64,000 nucleotides of DNA, from NCBI GenBank assembly GCA_951828585.1, contig OX639991.1:434001-498000 (forward strand). The letters are read 5' to 3'. This document shows positions 43,718 through 53,171 of this stretch, piece by piece (the stretch's first letter is position 1; every line of letters begins with the position of its first letter). The DNA is from Longimicrobiales bacterium (GTDB lineage Bacteria > Gemmatimonadota > Gemmatimonadetes > Longimicrobiales > Gaopeijiaceae). The notes below the pieces were generated by a model. The model ran no database searches and was not told the DNA's origin. It saw nothing but the letters and a program-made list of their open reading frames with translations. The translations under genes were made by a program, and so were the position numbers.

Positions 43718-46275
43718 ATGGACGCGTCCCAGTACAAGGACTACGTGCTCACGCTGCTCTTCATGAAGTACGTCTCGGACAAGTACGCGGGCGACGACGA
43801 GTTCGCCGACATCACCGTGCCGCCGGGGGGAAGCTTCGCCGACATGGTCGCGCTCAAGGGGACCAAGGAGATCGGCGACCGGATCAACAAGGTCATCGGA
43901 CGGCTCGCCGACGCCAACGACCACCTGCTCAAGGGCGTGATCGACCTCCCGGACTTCAACGACGAGACGAAGCTCGGCAAGGGGAAGGAGATGCAGGACC
44001 GTCTCACGAAGCTGGTCGGGATCTTCGAGGGGCTCGACTTCCGCGCCAACCGCGCCCATGGGGACGACCTGCTCGGCGACGCGTACGAGTACCTCATGCG
44101 GCACTTCGCCACCCAGTCGGGGAAAGGGGCCCGCGAAGAAACCCCCACGGCATTCGACCGGCGATGCATCCGGCCTGGATCGCTTCGCTCTTCGTTGCTC
44201 CTCGGGCGAATAGCGCTGCTATTCCCCTTTCGTCGCGCCTTGCCAGCCCGGCGCCTCGCCGGTCTCGGTGCTCGCGCGGGTTTATCCACGGGCCCCCGAG
44301 CAAGGGGCAGTTCTACACCCCGGCGGAGGTGTCCCGCATCATGGCCCGGGTGATCGGGATCGGGGCGGACGCCAGGCTGGACCAGACCGTGTACGATCCC
44401 ACGTGCGGTTCCGGGTCGCTCCTCATCAAGGCCGCCGACGCGGCGCCGAACGGGTTGACGATCTACGGGCAGGAGAAGGACGTCGCAACCTGGACGATGG
44501 CGCGGATGAACCTGATCCTGCACGGTCGCGAGGCAGCCGAGATCGGGCGCGACAACACGCTCACCGCCCCCCAGTTCACCGATGGGCCGGGGCGCCTCAA
44601 GCGCTTCGACTTCGCCGTCGCCAATCCCCCGTTCTCCGACAAGGCCTGGACGAACGGCCTCAACCCGGCCCACGACGAATACCGCCGCTTCGACCACGGC
44701 GAGCCTCCGGCCAAGAACGGAGACTACGCCTACCTGCTGCACCTCGTCGCGTCGCTCAGGAGTACCGGCAAGGGCGCGATCGTCATGCCGCACGGCGTGC
44801 TCTTCCGCGGCAACCGCGAGGCGGCCATCCGGCGCAATCTCGTCAAGCGCGGCTGGATCAAGGGAGTCATCGGGCTCCCGGCCAACCTCTTCTACGGCAC
44901 CGGGATCCCGGCGTGCATCGTGGTGATCGACAAGGAGAACGCGCTCGGCCGCCAAGGCATCTTCATGATCGACGCCAGCAAGGACTTCCGGAAGGACGGC
45001 GCCAAGAACCGGCTGCGGGAACGCGACATCCACCGAATCGTGGACGTGTTCAACGAGCGGAAGGAGATCCCCGGATACGCGCGCATGGTGCCGTTGGCCG
45101 AGATCGCCGGCGAGACCAACGACTACAACCTCAACATTCCGCGATACATCGATTCCAGCGACGACGAGGACCTGCACGACCTGAGCGCGCACCTGCGGGG
45201 CGGCATCCCGAACCGGGACATCGACGCGCTCGGCGATTACTGGGATGTGTTCCCGGGGATCCGGTCGCGGCTGTTCTCGCCGAACGGGCGGGAGGGATAC
45301 AGCGACGTGCGCGTTGAGGCGGACGAGGTGCGCACGGTGATTCTCGAACACCAGGAATTCGAGGCGTACGCGGGCCGGATCCGGCGGGTGCTGGATGCCT
45401 GGCGGCGGGAGCATGCCCCCCGCCTTCGCCGGCTCGCAGTGGGATACTTGCCCAAGGCGCTGATTCGGGAATTGTCGGAGGATCTGCTCCACCGCTTCGC
45501 CGGTCTTCCGCTACTCGACCGCTACTCCGTGTACCAGTGCCTGATGGACTATTGGGACGAGGTGATGCAGGACGATGTGTACCTGGTGGTGACGGAGGGG
45601 TGGAGGGAGGCCGCGCGGCCGCGGGTGCTGGCGCCGGTCAAGGGCAGGAAGGCCGCCGAGACGCCCGACATGACGGTGAAGCGCAAGAAGTACCGCATGG
45701 ACCTGCTGCCCCCCGGGATCGTCGTCGCCCGGCATTTTGCGGCCGAACAGTCCGAGGTCGACCGCCTGCGGACGAAGGTGGAGGCGGTGACTCGCGACTT
45801 GGAGGACTTCATCGAGGAGTACACCGGCGAAGACGGGCCGCTCGAAGGCGCCACGAGCGATTCCGGTAACGTGACCCAGGCGGCCGTGAAGGCGCGATTG
45901 AAGGAGGTGGCCGACGATCCCGAGGGCCTTGACGAGCGCGATACGCTGGAGGTGTGTCTGGAGTTGATCAAAGCCAAGGCTGCGGCGAAGAGGGCGGCCA
46001 AGGCGGCTCAGGCCAAGCTGGACGCGAAGGTGCTGGCGCGGTACCCGACGCTGACCGCCCCGGAGATTGCCGAACTCGTGGTGGACGACAAGTGGATGAC
46101 GAGCGTGGAGGCGGCTATCCGGCATGAGGTGGAGCGCCTGACGGGCGGGTTGGTGGATCGGGTTGGCGTGCTGGAGGGGAGGTATGCCAAGCCTCTGCCG
46201 GAGCTCGAGCGCCGGGTCGAGAAGTATGCGGCGAAGGTCGAGGACCACCTTGAGCGGATGGGGGTGCCGGGATGA
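43718..46275 (+). pseudogene. hsdM: Type I restriction-modification M subunit split by an insertion
   Basis: The front (MDASQYKDYVLTLLFMKYVSDKYAGDDEF ... LMRHFATQSGK, to 44125) is the HsdM N-terminal helical domain. After a 173-bp insertion the gene resumes in another frame with GQFYTPAEVSRIMARV, AdoMet motif DPTCGSGSLL, catalytic NPPF (VANPPFSDKAW), and a long C-terminal coiled-coil region ending LERMGVPG. Without the insertion the ORF would be continuous, so inactivation is by this element. The second part keeps both catalytic motifs and could only make a truncated enzyme. The TGA stop overlaps the next ATG. Confidence 0.85.
44126..44298. repeat. 173-bp palindromic insertion (MITE-like) in hsdM
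   Basis: GGGGCCCG...AAACCC at one end and its near complement (GGGTTTATCCACGGGCCCC) at the other; the two halves stay complementary in patches up to a centre at GAATAGC-GCT-GCTATTC. It codes for nothing. Length mod 3 is 2, so it shifts the hsdM frame. No target duplication is obvious. Non-autonomous palindromic element. Confidence 0.75.
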
Positions 46276-46865
46276 GTGGAGGATTCGATTTCGAGCAACT
46301 GGTCGGACTGTGCCGGCGGACCCACGAGGAGACGCGGCGTTCGGCCGCGCGGGCCATCGACCGATCGCTGGTCGTTGAATCCCAAGCCCCCTCAAAGATT
46401 CGGCAGACGGCGTCTGTTGAATCCCTCGAACCAGACCTGGCCATCCCATCCCTAGCGGACCTTGCCGAACGATTCCCCCTCGGCTGGTCCCACTACGTCA
46501 CGCTCCTGTCCGTGACCGATCCCGAGGCGCGCCGTTTCTACGAGATCGAGGCGGCGGAGAACGGCTGGAGCGTTCGCGAACTCAAGCGCCAGCTCGACAG
46601 TTCCCTGTACCAGCGGCTGGCGCTCAGCCGCGACAAGCACGAAGTCCGCCGCCTGGCCCGCGAGGGGCAGGCGGTCGAAAAGGCGTCGGACCTGATCAAG
46701 GACCCGGTGGTGCTGGAATTCCTCGGCCTGGAGGAGACACCGGCCTACTCCGAGAGCGATCTGGAGACCGCGATCATCGATCGGCTCCAGCAGTTCCTCC
46801 TCGAACTCGGCAAGGGATGCGAAGGCTCGGCGGGAGGTGGGCCGTGGTACTGGAGAGAGCGATGA
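46272..46865 (+). CDS. YhcG/DUF1016-like protein, truncated
   Basis: 197 residues. The N-terminal DUF1016 (PDDEXK nuclease YhcG) helical region is shortened: FDFEQLVGLCRRTHEETRRSAARAIDRSLVV is followed directly by a palindrome-derived IRQTASVES stretch, then FPLGWSHYVTLLSVTDPEARRFYEIEAAENGWSVRELKRQLDSSLYQRLALSRDK. The C-terminal nuclease domain is missing after LLELGKG. It starts in an ATGA overlap with hsdM. Probably a non-functional accessory gene of the restriction locus. Confidence 0.7.
   Translation: MSGGFDFEQLVGLCRRTHEETRRSAARAIDRSLVVESQAPSKIRQTASVESLEPDLAIPSLADLAERFPLGWSHYVTLLSVTDPEARRFYEIEAAENGWSVRELKRQLDSSLYQRLALSRDKHEVRRLAREGQAVEKASDLIKDPVVLEFLGLEETPAYSESDLETAIIDRLQQFLLELGKGCEGSAGGGPWYWRER
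46397..46423. repeat. 27-bp palindrome, family copy 1
   Basis: GATTCGGCAGAC, loop GGC, GTCTGTTGAATC: imperfect inverted repeat lying inside the DUF1016-like coding region, read as RQTASVES. Related to 47116-47141, 47282-47310 and 47396-47422. Confidence 0.65.
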
Positions 46866-46917
46866 GTGAGGATCGGGTGAGCGGAGCGGAGCGGCATGCG
46901 AGGCTGCGGCAGGAGCC

Positions 46918-46987
46918 GGAGCGTCGGGTCGAGACGTACGCGACGAAGGCCGAGGGCCACCTTGATCGGATGGGGGTGTTGGGATGA
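46918..46987 (+). repeat. Duplicate of the hsdM 3' end
   Basis: About 70 bp encoding PERRVETYATKAEGHLDRMGVLG copy 46206-46275 (LERRVEKYAAKVEDHLERMGVPG) including the stop/ATG overlap. A partial tandem duplication of the hsdM-yhcG junction; similarity continues weakly into the following 40 bases (second yhcG start). Confidence 0.7.
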
Positions 46988-47115
46988 ATCGGCAGGTCGC
47001 TCTCGAGCCATTGGTCGAGCTGCCCCGGAATCCACCGCACCTCCGCCACCCGAATGGAGTCCTCTCTCCACATCCGCCGACACCGCCCGGCCGATTGGTC
47101 CGACACCGTTGGACC

Positions 47116-47141
47116 AATTTCCGAAACACTGTCTCGGAATT
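47116..47141. repeat. Palindrome, family copy 2 (degenerate)
   Basis: AATTTCCGAAAC / GTCTCGGAATT around a 3-base loop; shares the AATT-CCG arm of the family but with several mismatches. Confidence 0.45.
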
Positions 47142-47281
47142 CTGGCAGCCATCCGGTCTTCGGCATGATTTCGCGCATGGCGATGTGCCACGGCGAGGGC
47201 TGCAACGCGCCGTCGAAGAGGCGGAGCCCGATGCGACAGGAGTGACGGGAGGGTCCGCGCGGTACGATCGGGTCGTTGAAG

Positions 47282-47310
47282 AGATTCGGCAAACGGTGTT
47301 TTCCGAATCT
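47282..47310. repeat. 29-bp palindrome, family copy 3
   Basis: AGATTCGGCAAAC, loop GGT, GTTTTCCGAATCT: 13-bp arms with one mismatch. Confidence 0.65.
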
Positions 47311-47395
47311 TCCGTGGCGAGCGTGACCGGGCGGAGCTCGAAGGTTCAGATGCGCTCCGGGCAGGTTCCTGTGGCGGTTTCTGGTCGGAGCCCTG

Positions 47396-47422
47396 AATTC
47401 CGCAGACGGCGTCTGCGGAATT
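47396..47422. repeat. 27-bp perfect palindrome, family copy 4
   Basis: AATTCCGCAGAC, loop GGC, then the exact complement. It ends at the TTG that opens hsdS, so it sits in the ribosome-binding region and could influence hsdS translation. Confidence 0.7.
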
Positions 47423-48782
47423 GGAAGCAAGGGCATTGAGCGACCCTGGCAGCCAACGGTTCGAGGAGGCGACCGCCCAGGCGGCGGTGCGGCGGCGGGT
47501 TGCTGACCCGATGCGTCAGAGGCGGTTTGCGGGCGAGTGGGAGGTGGAGCGGCTAGGAGACTTGGGGATGTTCTGCAAGGGCAAGGGCATAAGACGAGAT
47601 GACTTGGGTGACACCGGGGTCCGCTGCATCCGGTACGGAGACCTCTACACCCAGTATGAGAACTATGTGGTCAGGCCCGCGTCCCGGATACCACAACACG
47701 TCGCGAACGCGGCACAACGGATCCAGCATGGTGACCTGTTGTTTGCCGGCTCGGGAGAGACGGCAGATGAAATCGGCATTTGCGTTGCGTATCTTGGCGA
47801 CGACACTGCCTACGCCGGCGGGGACATCATCATCTTGAGGGTGCCGGGACAAGATGCAGTCTACCTTGCGCACCTTCTGAACTCTCCGGTCGTCGCCCGT
47901 AAGAAGGCTCGGATGGCTCAGGGCGACGCTGTCGTTCACATACGCGGCGACCACCTGGCTGAAATCGAAATCCCCCTTCCACCCCTCCGCGAACAACGCG
48001 CCATCGCCGCCGTGCTCCGCGATGTGGACGAGCTGATCGGGTCGCTGGAAGCGCTGATCGCCAAGAAGCAGGACATCAAGCAGGCCGCAATGCAGCAACT
48101 GCTGACGGGTAGGACGCGGTTGCCGGGGTTTGGGGGGGAGTGGGAGGTCGTCACGTTGGGCCAAATCGGTGTCATCACAGGTGCGGGCGTGAACAAGAAG
48201 CACGCGCCATATGAGCAAACCGTCAGACTGCTCAACTACCTTAGCGTTTACAGAGAGCGATTTATTTTCAGCAGACACCTGACGCAGACGGTAACGGCAC
48301 CAGAGCGACAGTTGAGAAAATGCGCCATCCGAGGAGGCGACGTCTTCTTTACCCCCACGTCAGAAACTCCTAGCGACATCGGTAATGCGGCGGTCGCGTT
48401 GGACGATATTTCGGACGGCGTGTACAGTTACCATGTGGTTCGCTTGAGATTGCATGTGAACTGGGATCCTCGTTTTCCGGCATACGTGTTTGACACCGCG
48501 TCTTTCCGAAACCAAACGAGTAGGATGGCCGAGGGCAGTGGAACTAGATACGTCATAACGCTGCCGAGATTTCGATCCTTGACGGTGTGTGTCCCGCAGG
48601 ACCTCCCCGAACAACAAGCCATCGCCACCATCCTCTCCGACATGGACGCCGAAATCACCGCTCTCGAACACCGCCTCGACAAGGCCCGCGCGATCAAACA
48701 GGGCATGATGCAGCAGCTTCTCACCGGTCGCATCCGGCTGATTGACCCGCACGCTACGCCCGGCAGGGAGACCGCCCCATGA
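47421..48782 (+). CDS. hsdS: Type I restriction-modification specificity subunit
   Basis: 453 residues with two target-recognition domains and two conserved coiled-coil spacers: IEIPLPPLREQRAIAAVLRDVDELI...KKQDIKQAAMQQLLTGRTRLPGF in the middle and LPEQQAIATILSDMDAEITALEHRLDKARAIKQGMMQQLLTGRIRL at the end. It would direct HsdM/HsdR to a bipartite DNA site. The start is uncertain: TTG at 47421 inside a palindrome. The ORF is intact although both partner subunits are broken. The stop overlaps the next ATG. Confidence 0.92.
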   Translation: MEARALSDPGSQRFEEATAQAAVRRRVADPMRQRRFAGEWEVERLGDLGMFCKGKGIRRDDLGDTGVRCIRYGDLYTQYENYVVRPASRIPQHVANAAQRIQHGDLLFAGSGETADEIGICVAYLGDDTAYAGGDIIILRVPGQDAVYLAHLLNSPVVARKKARMAQGDAVVHIRGDHLAEIEIPLPPLREQRAIAAVLRDVDELIGSLEALIAKKQDIKQAAMQQLLTGRTRLPGFGGEWEVVTLGQIGVITGAGVNKKHAPYEQTVRLLNYLSVYRERFIFSRHLTQTVTAPERQLRKCAIRGGDVFFTPTSETPSDIGNAAVALDDISDGVYSYHVVRLRLHVNWDPRFPAYVFDTASFRNQTSRMAEGSGTRYVITLPRFRSLTVCVPQDLPEQQAIATILSDMDAEITALEHRLDKARAIKQGMMQQLLTGRIRLIDPHATPGRETAP

Positions 48783-49072
48783 CTCCGATCCGCATCTTCA
48801 TCAGCGGTGTCCAGCGCGAGTTCGCGCGCGAGCGGGAGCAACTGCGCGAATACCTGCGCGGGGACCAGCTCATGCGTCGTTTCTTCGAGGTGTTCCTTTT
48901 CGAGGACGTGCCGGCTTCCGACCGGTGGCCCGACGAGGTGTATTTGGACGAGGTCGAACGGTGCGAGATCTACGTCGGCCTCTTCGGCACCGACTACGGG
49001 TTCGAGGACGACGAAGGGATCTCGCCCACCGGGCGCGAGTTCGACCGTGCGACCGCGTTGGACCGACCATGA
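48779..49072 (+). CDS. DUF4062 protein, N-terminal fragment
   Basis: 97 residues: IRIFISGVQREFAREREQLREYL, then FFEVFLFEDVPASDRWPDEVYLDEVERCEIYVGLFGTDYGFED and GISPTGREFDRAT. This is the DUF4062 (TIR-like fold) domain, which in intact proteins continues for several hundred residues. Here it stops at once and overlaps the next ATG (ATGA). Likely a truncated gene kept in the operon. Confidence 0.78.
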   Translation: MTPIRIFISGVQREFAREREQLREYLRGDQLMRRFFEVFLFEDVPASDRWPDEVYLDEVERCEIYVGLFGTDYGFEDDEGISPTGREFDRATALDRP

Positions 49073-50055
49073 CGCCTGACGCCCGGCCGGTCGAGCGGAA
49101 GCGGTCATGGCGCGACGAGCATCTGGACTGCATCTGCGGGCTCGCCAACGGGCGGGGCGGTGTCCTCGAGATTGGGAGAGTGGGCCGGGGCGAAGTCGTC
49201 GGGGTGGCCGATGTCCTTCGTCTGCTCGACGAGATCCCCAGAAGGGTGCGGTCGGTCCTCGGAATCGTCGTCAACGTGGACATCGGGAGAGACTGCGGGC
49301 GCGACTACCTGCGCATCGTCGTGCCCTCCCATCCGACTCCGGTGGGCTTCCCGAGGGAGTCCCGGCAGCCAGTGGACGACGCGCCTCGGGAGTCCCGGAG
49401 ACAACCAGATGATTCAGCCAGAAATCAACCAGAACGCCAGAGTCAGCCAGAAAACCGCCAGAAGACCGCCGACCGCATCATCGCGATCCTGCGCGAGAAC
49501 CCGCACGCCAGCCGGCGCGGCATCGTTGCGGCGCTCGGAGACGTCACCGAGGGCAGCGTCCGGTATCAGCTGGACAAGTTGAAGGCAGCCAAGCGGTTGC
49601 GGCGCGTGGGACCGGACAGGGGAGGACATTGGGAGGTCATGGAGGGCGTGGACGCACTCGACCCAGGCCAGAATCCGAGGTCCGACACCGGTGCCGGAAA
49701 TAGCCAGCGGACACGCGCGGGACAGGCTACCCAGAACCCGCAAGCAACCAGAAAACAGCCAGAAAACCACCAGAAGACTGCCAGAAGCTACGATCAGCCG
49801 CCTGATTCCGCGCCCCTCGCCGAACGCATCCTCGCACTCCTCCGCCGGAATCCATCGGCAAGCCGCCGCAGGATCGCCGCCACTCTCGGCGCCACCGAGT
49901 CCACCGTCCGCTACCGGCTGGACAGGCTGCGCGCAGCGGGGAAGATTGCCCGGGTCGGCCCCGACAAGGGCGGCCACTGGAAGGTGCTCGACGGCGCTGC
50001 GGTCCCCGAGTCCGATCCTAGGCCTGCCCGAGACCCCGCGGAGACCCGAGCATGA
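49069..50055 (+). CDS. AlbA_2-domain protein lacking the ATPase core, with two winged helices
   Basis: 328 residues. The N-terminus (VERKRSWRDEHLDCICGLANGRGGVLEIG, VLRLLDEIPRRVRSVLGIVV) is a Schlafen AlbA_2 domain as in the following gene, but the HATPase-like middle is absent. Instead there are two copies of a winged-helix unit (RRGIVAALGDVTEGSVRYQLDKLKAAKRLRRVGPDRGGHWEV; RRRIAATLGATESTVRYRLDRLRAAGKIARVGPDKGGHWKV) joined by Gln/Asn-rich linkers. Overlaps both neighbours (ATGA). Probably a DNA-binding regulator derived by deletion and duplication. Confidence 0.7.
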   Translation: MTPDARPVERKRSWRDEHLDCICGLANGRGGVLEIGRVGRGEVVGVADVLRLLDEIPRRVRSVLGIVVNVDIGRDCGRDYLRIVVPSHPTPVGFPRESRQPVDDAPRESRRQPDDSARNQPERQSQPENRQKTADRIIAILRENPHASRRGIVAALGDVTEGSVRYQLDKLKAAKRLRRVGPDRGGHWEVMEGVDALDPGQNPRSDTGAGNSQRTRAGQATQNPQATRKQPENHQKTARSYDQPPDSAPLAERILALLRRNPSASRRRIAATLGATESTVRYRLDRLRAAGKIARVGPDKGGHWKVLDGAAVPESDPRPARDPAETRA

Positions 50056-51563
50056 CGCCCGAAACCCAGAACGTGGAGTGGAAGCGCTCCTGGCGCGACG
50101 AGCATCTGAAGTGGATCTGCGGATTCGCCAATGCTCAGGGCGGCGTCCTCGAAATCGGGAAGGACGACAGCGGCGAGGTCGTCGGGGTGACGGGCGTGCT
50201 GCGCCTGCTCGAGGAGATCCCCAACAAGACGCAGTCGCTGCTCGGGATCGTGGTCGACGTCAATCTGAAGACCGAGTCCGGCCGGGAGTACTTGGAGATC
50301 GCCGTCGAGCCGCATCCGAACCCGATCAGCTACCGGGGCAAGTTCCACTACCGCAGCGGAAGCACCAAGCAGGTGCTGGAGGGCGCCGCGCTGACCCGCT
50401 TCCTGCTGGACAAGTACGGTCGGACGTGGGACGACGTGGCTCTGCCGGACATCTCGCTCGGCGATCTCGACGGCCGGATCTTCGACGAATACCGGCACCG
50501 GGGCGTCGAGAGCCAGCGACTGCCGCCTCAGGCTCTGAACGATTCCGACGAATCCGTGATCGAGCGTCTCCAACTGCGGGACGGCAGCCGCCTCAAGCGA
50601 GCCGCGGTGCTGCTGTTTCACCCCGAACCGCACCGCTTCTTCACGGAGGCCAGCGTCAAGATCGGCGCGTTTCGTGGTGCCGAGCTGTTGTATCAGGACG
50701 TGATCGAAGGCGATCTGTTCACGCAGGTGGACCGCACGCTCGACCTGCTCTACACGAAGTACTCGCGCGGCCTCGTCTCGTACGATGGCATCTACCGCGT
50801 CGAGACCTTCCCCGTGCCGCGCGCAGCCATGAGGGAGGCGGTCATTAACGCCATCGTCCACCGGGACTACGCGACGCCGGCGTCGACGCAGATCCGCGTC
50901 TACGACGACCGCATCACGCTGCGCAACGCAGCCCAGTTGCCACCGGACTGGACCGCCCCGGTCACCGGAGGGTTGCAGTCGCGACCCCACAACCCGCGCG
51001 CAGCTCACGGCTTCTACCGGGCGGGAATGATCGAAGCCTGGGGGCGGGGGGTCCGCCGCATCGGGGAGCTCTGTCGGCAAGCGGGGAATCCCCAGCCGAC
51101 GTGGACGCGCGAGCCGGGCGGCGTCCTGCGTCTGCGCTTCCCGTTCTCCGAGGCGTATCGGACTGCCCACCGGGAGGCTCACCGCACTACACAAGAAACT
51201 ACACATAAGACTACACAAGAGACTGCGCAAGAAACCTCGGAGGCCACTCAGGAAATCGGCGATGCTACCCCGGTCACTACCCCGACTACCCCAATTGCCC
51301 CAATCGCTGGACCAATGACTGGCCCAATGACTGGACCAAAGACTGGCCCAAAGATCGCCCGAAGTACTGAACCAGGACCTGCGGCGGACCGGATCCTGGC
51401 CATCCTGACAGCGGAGCCCGGGATCACCCAGTCTGCGATCGCCGAGCGTCTCGGGCTGACGGTAAAGGGCGTGAAGTACCATTTCCGCAAGCTGCGCGAT
51501 GCCGGTGCAATCCGGCGGGTAGGTTCGTCCAGATCCGGCCATTGGGAGGTCCTGAAACCTTGA
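50052..51563 (+). CDS. AlbA_2/ATPase accessory protein with winged helix (RecG-like)
   Basis: 503 residues: AlbA_2 domain (VEWKRSWRDEHLKWICGFANAQGGVLEIG), central region, HATPase_c_4-like part (MREAVINAIVHRDYATP, HGFYRAGMIEAWGRGVRRI), a low-complexity linker (Thr/Gln repeats, then MTGP repeats) and a C-terminal winged helix (QSAIAERLGLTVKGVKYHFRKLRDAGAIRRVG). Such proteins are common passengers of type I restriction loci and are thought to control expression or sense damage. Complete; the stop overlaps the hsdR TTG. Confidence 0.82.
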   Translation: MTPETQNVEWKRSWRDEHLKWICGFANAQGGVLEIGKDDSGEVVGVTGVLRLLEEIPNKTQSLLGIVVDVNLKTESGREYLEIAVEPHPNPISYRGKFHYRSGSTKQVLEGAALTRFLLDKYGRTWDDVALPDISLGDLDGRIFDEYRHRGVESQRLPPQALNDSDESVIERLQLRDGSRLKRAAVLLFHPEPHRFFTEASVKIGAFRGAELLYQDVIEGDLFTQVDRTLDLLYTKYSRGLVSYDGIYRVETFPVPRAAMREAVINAIVHRDYATPASTQIRVYDDRITLRNAAQLPPDWTAPVTGGLQSRPHNPRAAHGFYRAGMIEAWGRGVRRIGELCRQAGNPQPTWTREPGGVLRLRFPFSEAYRTAHREAHRTTQETTHKTTQETAQETSEATQEIGDATPVTTPTTPIAPIAGPMTGPMTGPKTGPKIARSTEPGPAADRILAILTAEPGITQSAIAERLGLTVKGVKYHFRKLRDAGAIRRVGSSRSGHWEVLKP

Positions 51564-52133
51564 CCCCCGTCGGCGAACTCGAAGCCCGCACCCAGCAGCG
51601 CGTCGTCCGGCATTTCCAGGACCAGCTCGGCTACCGCTACCTCGGCAACTGGCACGAACGCGACGACAACCGGAACATCGAGACCGAACTCCTCACTCGG
51701 TTCCTGAAGCGCCAAGGCCACTCCCTCACCCTCATCACCAAGGCGCTCGACAAGCTCGACAAAGCCGCCGCGCTCGGCGGGAGCAAGACCCTCTACGACG
51801 CCAACCGCGAGGTCTACAGTCTCCTTCGCTACGGCGCCCGCGTCAGCCCCGGTGTCGGCGAACACACCGTCACCGTTCACCTGATCGACTGGGCGAACCC
51901 CGCCGCCAACCACTTCACCATCGCCGAAGAGGTCACGGTCACCGGCAAGAACACCAAGCGGCCCGACATCGTGCTCTACGTCAACGGGATCGCCATCGGC
52001 GTGCTGGAACTCAAGCGGTCCACGGTCTCGGTCGCGCAGGGGATCCGCCAGAACCTGGACAGCCAGAAGAAGCACTTCATTCAGCCATTCTTCAGCACCG
52101 GAACCTGCCAACGACGTTGAGACACTTTCCGAT

Positions 52134-53171
52134 TCAGTTTAGTGAGCCCTCCTTTCCCCCGTTGGCCGGCTCTGCTCCATCGGCTGCCGTGACGGGGAGT
52201 GCGCGGTTGATCCAGACCTCCACCGGGAGTTCCGCAGCTCTCGGCGGGCCACCGACAAAGCGGTCGGGCCGGGCGGCGTAGGCCGCAGCCAGCACCTTCT
52301 GTCTGTGCTCGATGACCGCGGGGGCGCGGCCGAGATGGACCTGTTCCGGCGTCAGCAAGCCGATGCCGCCGTGCCGGTGCTCGGTGTTGTACCACTGGAA
52401 GAACTCCCGGCAGAAGTCCTTCGCCTCCTCGATGTTGCCGAAGCGACCCGGGAAGCCCGGATGGTACTTGACGGTCTTGAAGTGCGCCTCCGAGTAAGGG
52501 TTGTCGTTCGAGACCCTGGGGCGGCCCAGCGACTGGGTGACGCCCAGGTCGGCCAGGAGCTGCGCCGTGCACTTGGCCGTCATGGGAGATCCCCGGTCCG
52601 AGTGCAGCGTGAGCACCCGGGGCTGCACACCGTGCTTGAGGCATGTCTCCCCGATCAAGTGTCCGGCCAAGCCGGCGGTCTCGCGCTCCGCCACCATCCA
52701 TCCGGCGGCGTAGCGGCTGTAGATGTCCAGGATCACGTACAGATAGAAGTACTGCCACTTCTCCGGCCCCAGCAGCCGGGTGATGTCCCAGGACCACACC
52801 TCGTTGGGTGCCCTGGCCACCACCTCGGGCTTCGGGTGGTTGGGATGGCTACGTTGCGCCCGGCGCTCGCGGACCGCCTGATTCTCGGCCAGGACGCGGT
52901 ACATCGTCCGCTCCGAACACAGATAGACGCCCTCGTCCAGCAGCGTCGCGTACACTTCCGCGGGAGCACGGTCCGCGAAGCGCGGCGAGCACAGCACACC
53001 AAAGACCCCCGCCCGCTCCGTCGCGTCCAGGGCCCGGGCAGGAGCCGGCCGGGGCTGCCACTGCCCGGTCTTCGGCCTCCGGCGACGGTAGAACGTGGCG
53101 CGCGCAACCCCGAGGGCTTTGCACGCCGCGCGTACGCCCACGTGCCCGGCCAAGCCTCTGGCCGCGCTCAA
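52134..53171 (-). CDS. IS3 transposase OrfB (second element)
   Basis: 345 residues with the rve core: WSWDITRLLG (Asp), LTLHSDRGSPM (Asp) and NPYSEAHFKTVKYHPG (Glu); all catalytic residues present. Starts at a TTG overlapping the OrfA stop. Carries an N-terminal HTH (GVRAACKALGVARATFYRR). Confidence 0.88.
   Translation of the reverse strand: MSAARGLAGHVGVRAACKALGVARATFYRRRRPKTGQWQPRPAPARALDATERAGVFGVLCSPRFADRAPAEVYATLLDEGVYLCSERTMYRVLAENQAVRERRAQRSHPNHPKPEVVARAPNEVWSWDITRLLGPEKWQYFYLYVILDIYSRYAAGWMVAERETAGLAGHLIGETCLKHGVQPRVLTLHSDRGSPMTAKCTAQLLADLGVTQSLGRPRVSNDNPYSEAHFKTVKYHPGFPGRFGNIEEAKDFCREFFQWYNTEHRHGGIGLLTPEQVHLGRAPAVIEHRQKVLAAAYAARPDRFVGGPPRAAELPVEVWINRALPVTAADGAEPANGGKEGSLN

Larger units (their letters stand above)
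46988..47420. other. Degenerate region between hsdM/yhcG duplicate and hsdS
   Basis: No intact gene. The first 40 bases resemble the start of the DUF1016-like gene; afterwards coding signal is lost, with three palindromes of one family. An open frame to 47439 is probably not translated as a real protein. Confidence 0.5.

Noticed and set aside
46774-47436. 220-residue minus-strand ORF between hsdM and hsdS
   Set aside because: It covers the duplicated hsdM end and the palindromes in antisense; no recognisable domain or start signal.
51180-51350. Short repeats resembling a CRISPR or tandem array
   Set aside because: They are in-frame codon repeats of a Thr/Gln- and MTGP-rich linker in the AlbA_2 protein.
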